Under the pieces are notes generated by a model. The model was not told the origin of the DNA and searched no databases. It saw only the letters and a program-made list of their open reading frames with translations. A program made the translations under genes and the position numbers. 63,456 nt of DNA from Actinobacteria bacterium HGW-Actinobacteria-2 (GTDB taxonomy: Bacteria > Actinomycetota > Actinomycetes > Propionibacteriales > Propionibacteriaceae). The DNA lies in NCBI GenBank assembly GCA_002841335.1, contig PHEY01000010.1:1-63456 (forward strand), written 5' to 3'. Of this stretch, positions 61,351 to 63,456 are shown piece by piece. Each line of letters opens with the position of its first letter. Position 1 is the first letter of the stretch.

Positions 61351-61410
61351 CGAGACTACTGATCAGTCGGCCGGGGAGCCTAGCCGGTGGCGGCAATTGC
61401 GCATCTGCCC

Positions 61411-61574
61411 TGCCACCTCGTGGTGGTTATCAACCCGCTGAAGCGGCGGCTCCCCTACTGATGTCACCTGGTGGTGGTTATGGCGGGCCAACGACCCACC
61501 CATATCGACCATCAGGTGGCACCTCGATGGGCAGCCCCGGTTCATGGGTGCCATTACCACCACCATGTGCCACC
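61411..61574. repeat. Cluster of 20-bp units ending in GGTTAT, direct and inverted
   Basis: The 401-base gap between the TerC and pdxT genes holds the riboswitch and this repeat, no gene. TGCCACCTCGTGGTGGTTAT (61411-61430) and TGTCACCTGGTGGTGGTTAT (61462-61481) match at 18 of 20 bases. A reverse-complement copy lies at 61553-61572, and a related inverted word CCATCAGGTGGCACC starts near 61509. The plan resembles the cluster at 22799-22954. Confidence 0.6.
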
Positions 61575-61632
61575 AAAGTCGCGCGGCTCGCCCAACTGAC
61601 GGCTGGAGTCCCCCTGGCCGCCGGAAGCCGGA

Positions 61633-62241
61633 TCAGCCGGCGTTCGACAGTCGACCGAAACCGGCCTCGGCCAGCAGGCGCTGATGGAAGCGTGGCTCGC
61701 CGGTGACCTCCGGGTGGAAGGCCAGTCCGGTGATGGCGCCGGAACGAACACCGACGATCGCTTCGCCGCGGCGGGCGATTACCTCCACCTCCGGGCCCAC
61801 CTCGACCACCTGCGGCGCCCGGATGAAGGCCACCTTCACCGGGCCGTCGGCGGTTTCCAAGCCGACCTCGGCCGAGTCGACCTGGGAGCCGAAGGCATTG
61901 CGGCGCACGGTCGCGTCCAGGACGCCGAGCGATCGCTGCCCCGGTGCCGGGTCGAGCACTGTGCGGGCCAGCAGAATCAGCCCGGCGCAGGTGCCCAGCG
62001 TGGGCAGGCCATCACTGATCACCTGCTTCAGCGGTTCGAACAGCTCGAACGTGCGCAGCAAGCGGTCCATCACCGACGACTCGCCGCCCGGCAGGACGAT
62101 CGCGTCCAGGCGCACCCCGTCCGCACCCAGCAGGTCGGAGGGGGTACGCACCCAGCAGGTGTTCACCCCGAGGTCCTGGAGCAACTCGATGTGCTCGCTG
62201 ACGCCTCCTTGGAGGCCGAGCACACCGACCAGCGCACTCAC
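61633..62241 (-). CDS. pdxT: Glutaminase subunit of PLP synthase
   Basis: A 202-residue class I glutamine amidotransferase that feeds ammonia to PdxS for pyridoxal 5'-phosphate synthesis. The triad is Cys85 (GTCAGLILLA), His176 and Glu178 (AFHPEV). The oxyanion strand is LPGGESS. It starts at GTG 62241, four bases after the pdxS stop, so the two subunits are translated together. Length and motifs are normal. The downstream gap has a repeat cluster. Confidence 0.95.
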   Translation of the reverse strand: MSALVGVLGLQGGVSEHIELLQDLGVNTCWVRTPSDLLGADGVRLDAIVLPGGESSVMDRLLRTFELFEPLKQVISDGLPTLGTCAGLILLARTVLDPAPGQRSLGVLDATVRRNAFGSQVDSAEVGLETADGPVKVAFIRAPQVVEVGPEVEVIARRGEAIVGVRSGAITGLAFHPEVTGEPRFHQRLLAEAGFGRLSNAG

Positions 62242-62245
62242 TGAC

Positions 62246-63142
62246 TCACCAGCCGCGCTCGGCCAGGCGATGCGGTGCCGGGACGTCGGCCACGTTGATG
62301 CCCACCATCGCTTCGCCGAGCCCGCGGGAGGTCTCGGCGATCACGGCGGCGTCGGTGTAGGCCGCGGTGGCCTTCACGATCGCGGCGGCGCGCTTGGCCG
62401 GATCGCCGGACTTGAAGATGCCCGAGCCGACGAACACCCCCTCGGCACCCAGCTGCATCAGCAGCGCAGCATCGGCCGGGGTGGCCACGCCGCCTGCGGT
62501 GAACAGCACCACCGGCAGCTTGCCGGTCTCGGCCACTTCACGGACCAGTTCGTAGGGCGCGGCCAGTTCCTTGGCGGCCACGTACAGCTGATCGGGGTTG
62601 GCGGTAAAGGTGGCCTGCAGCGCGGCGATCTCGCTGCGGATCGTGCGAATGTGCTTGACCGCCTCGGACACGTCACCGGTGCCGGCCTCGCCCTTGGAAC
62701 GGATCATCGCCGCGCCTTCGGTGATCCGCCGCAGGGCCTCGCCCAGGTTGGTCGCGCCACAGACGAAGGGGACGGTGAAGGCGTGCTTGTCGATGTGATT
62801 GACGTAGTCGGCCGGCGACAACACCTCGGACTCGTCGATGTAGTCGACCCTGAGGGCTTGCAGCACCTGCGCTTCGACGAAGTGTCCGATTCGAGCCTTG
62901 GCCATCACCGGGATCGACACCGCGGAGATGATGCCTTCGATCAGGTCGGGGTCGCTCATCCGAGCCACACCGCCCTGGGAGCGGATATCGGCTGGCACCC
63001 GCTCCAACGCCATCACCGCTACCGCGCCGGCATCCTCGGCGATCCGCGCCTGTTCGGGGGTGACCACGTCCATGATCACGCCGCCTTTGAGCATGTCCGC
63101 GAGGCCACGTTTGACCGCGCGAGTTCCCGTCTGAGTCGTCAT
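62246..63142 (-). CDS. pdxS: PLP synthase, synthase subunit
   Basis: A 298-residue (beta/alpha)8-barrel enzyme that combines ribose 5-phosphate, glyceraldehyde 3-phosphate and ammonia to make PLP. Lys82 in MAKARIGH forms the first Schiff base. A second key lysine lies in the later [10 protein letters not shown] region. It assembles with PdxT as a 24-subunit complex. ATG 63142 (MTTQTG) has GCAGGA eight bases upstream; ATG 63151 abuts it. It is the first gene of pdxST, divergent from a MocR-type regulator with a dyad between them. Confidence 0.96.
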   Translation of the reverse strand: MTTQTGTRAVKRGLADMLKGGVIMDVVTPEQARIAEDAGAVAVMALERVPADIRSQGGVARMSDPDLIEGIISAVSIPVMAKARIGHFVEAQVLQALRVDYIDESEVLSPADYVNHIDKHAFTVPFVCGATNLGEALRRITEGAAMIRSKGEAGTGDVSEAVKHIRTIRSEIAALQATFTANPDQLYVAAKELAAPYELVREVAETGKLPVVLFTAGGVATPADAALLMQLGAEGVFVGSGIFKSGDPAKRAAAIVKATAAYTDAAVIAETSRGLGEAMVGINVADVPAPHRLAERGW

Positions 63143-63204
63143 GAGCTTCATCCTGCGCGGCTTACTGGCCTGAAACCAGAGCCAGAACTAGGCGACTGTC
63201 TACA

Positions 63205-63220
63205 GTCCAGTATTCTGGAC
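63205..63220. promoter_or_regulatory. Dyad between pdxS and the PdxR-like gene
   Basis: GTCCAG (63205-63210) and CTGGAC (63215-63220) are perfect half-sites around TATT. The TATTCT -10 box of the regulator (63211-63216) lies inside it. Position between divergent genes suggests an operator for the MocR-type regulator. Confidence 0.6.
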
Positions 63221-63222
63221 GG

Positions 63223-63456
63223 GTGCGCCGCACTCCCGAGATCACCCTGCCGCTGCGCGTCGACCGCGCCCGTGGACCGCTGCCTGAGCAGCTGTCCGGG
63301 CAACTGCGCGACCTGATCGCTCGCCAGGTACTCGCCCCCGGCGACCCGCTGCCGGCCAGCCGTCCGCTGGCCACACATCTGGGCATCTCCCGCGGCTCTG
63401 TGGTCGCCGCCTACGACCAGCTGCTGGCCGAGGGCTACCTCTCCGCGACCGCTGGC
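63223..63456 (+). CDS. GntR/MocR-type regulator, PdxR-like, cut by the right edge
   Basis: Only the first 78 residues are present. They form a GntR winged helix (GPLPEQLSGQLRDLIARQVL, PASRPLATHLGISRGSVVAAYDQLLAEGYL), as in MocR proteins, whose second domain is aminotransferase-like. GTG 63223 lies six bases after TATTCT, so the transcript is leaderless. Divergent placement from pdxST points to PdxR, which activates pdxST when PLP is low. The PLP-binding domain lies beyond the window, so the PdxR name is inference. Confidence 0.8.
   Translation, partial: MRRTPEITLPLRVDRARGPLPEQLSGQLRDLIARQVLAPGDPLPASRPLATHLGISRGSVVAAYDQLLAEGYLSATAG

Overview
The window is a stretch of high-GC chromosome that reads as an actinobacterium, most likely in or near the Propionibacteriaceae. 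That placement is an inference from several traits: strong G/C third positions, many leaderless transcripts (TANNNT, 6-7 bases, then ATG or GTG), a fused CydDC protein, a CsoR-CopZ-CopA operon, a two-gene PdxS/PdxT vitamin B6 pathway with a divergent MocR-type regulator, and actinobacterial families such as DUF4012 and DUF6191. I see no rRNA, tRNA, insertion sequence, prophage or CRISPR array. Gene density is ordinary for a chromosome.

Layout. 1-9 kb: the end of a DUF4012 protein, a zinc alcohol dehydrogenase, a solo HTH protein next to a large HTH-STAND NTPase-WD40 protein carrying a related HTH, an S9 peptidase and a VOC protein. 9-14.5 kb: a TetR-controlled heterodimeric ABC exporter, then a MerR protein with a HEAT-repeat tail. 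14.5-16.5 kb: a secreted esterase, a DUF421 membrane protein and a BlaI-type repressor. 16.5-22.7 kb: cytochrome bd oxidase, cydA-cydB-cydDC, divergent from the BlaI gene. 23-29 kb: a TetR with two tandem operators facing small membrane proteins, a CASTOR/POLLUX-type channel and a GT4 glycosyltransferase. 29-31.8 kb: the copper operon csoR-copZ-copA. 31.8-33.5 kb: a cluster of DnaA-box-like sites, then dnaB.

33.6-35 kb holds a YtrA-like GntR regulator with a DUF1648 membrane protein. 35.2-44.3 kb contains four secreted proteins (Ig-like, GH44, GH25 lysozyme-like, IPT plus beta-helix) with lysine-rich, low-acidic segments; a MerR/aldo-keto reductase operon, a dehydrogenase and a thiamine-binding-type protein lie between them. 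44.4-48.7 kb carries AhpC, a cupin, a lipoprotein esterase, a methyltransferase, an isochorismatase-like hydrolase, a Nif11-like small protein and a small lipoprotein. 48.7-54.4 kb carries a secreted subtilase, a beta-CASP nuclease and a CX5R phosphatase. 54.7-59.3 kb has a DUF1508 protein, a candidate structured RNA, a NUDIX hydrolase, an adenine-deaminase-like protein with altered active-site motifs, DUF2199 and DUF6191-DinB proteins and a patatin. 59.3-63.5 kb has a rhomboid protease, a TerC protein with a yybP-ykoY-type manganese riboswitch, pdxT, pdxS and the start of a PdxR-like regulator.

The signals that known gene families explain least are the candidate RNA at 55.04-55.28 kb, the DnaA-box cluster upstream of dnaB, the solo HTH/STAND pair, the adenine-deaminase-like protein, and two intergenic repeat clusters (22.8 and 61.4 kb) built on the same plan with different core sequences.
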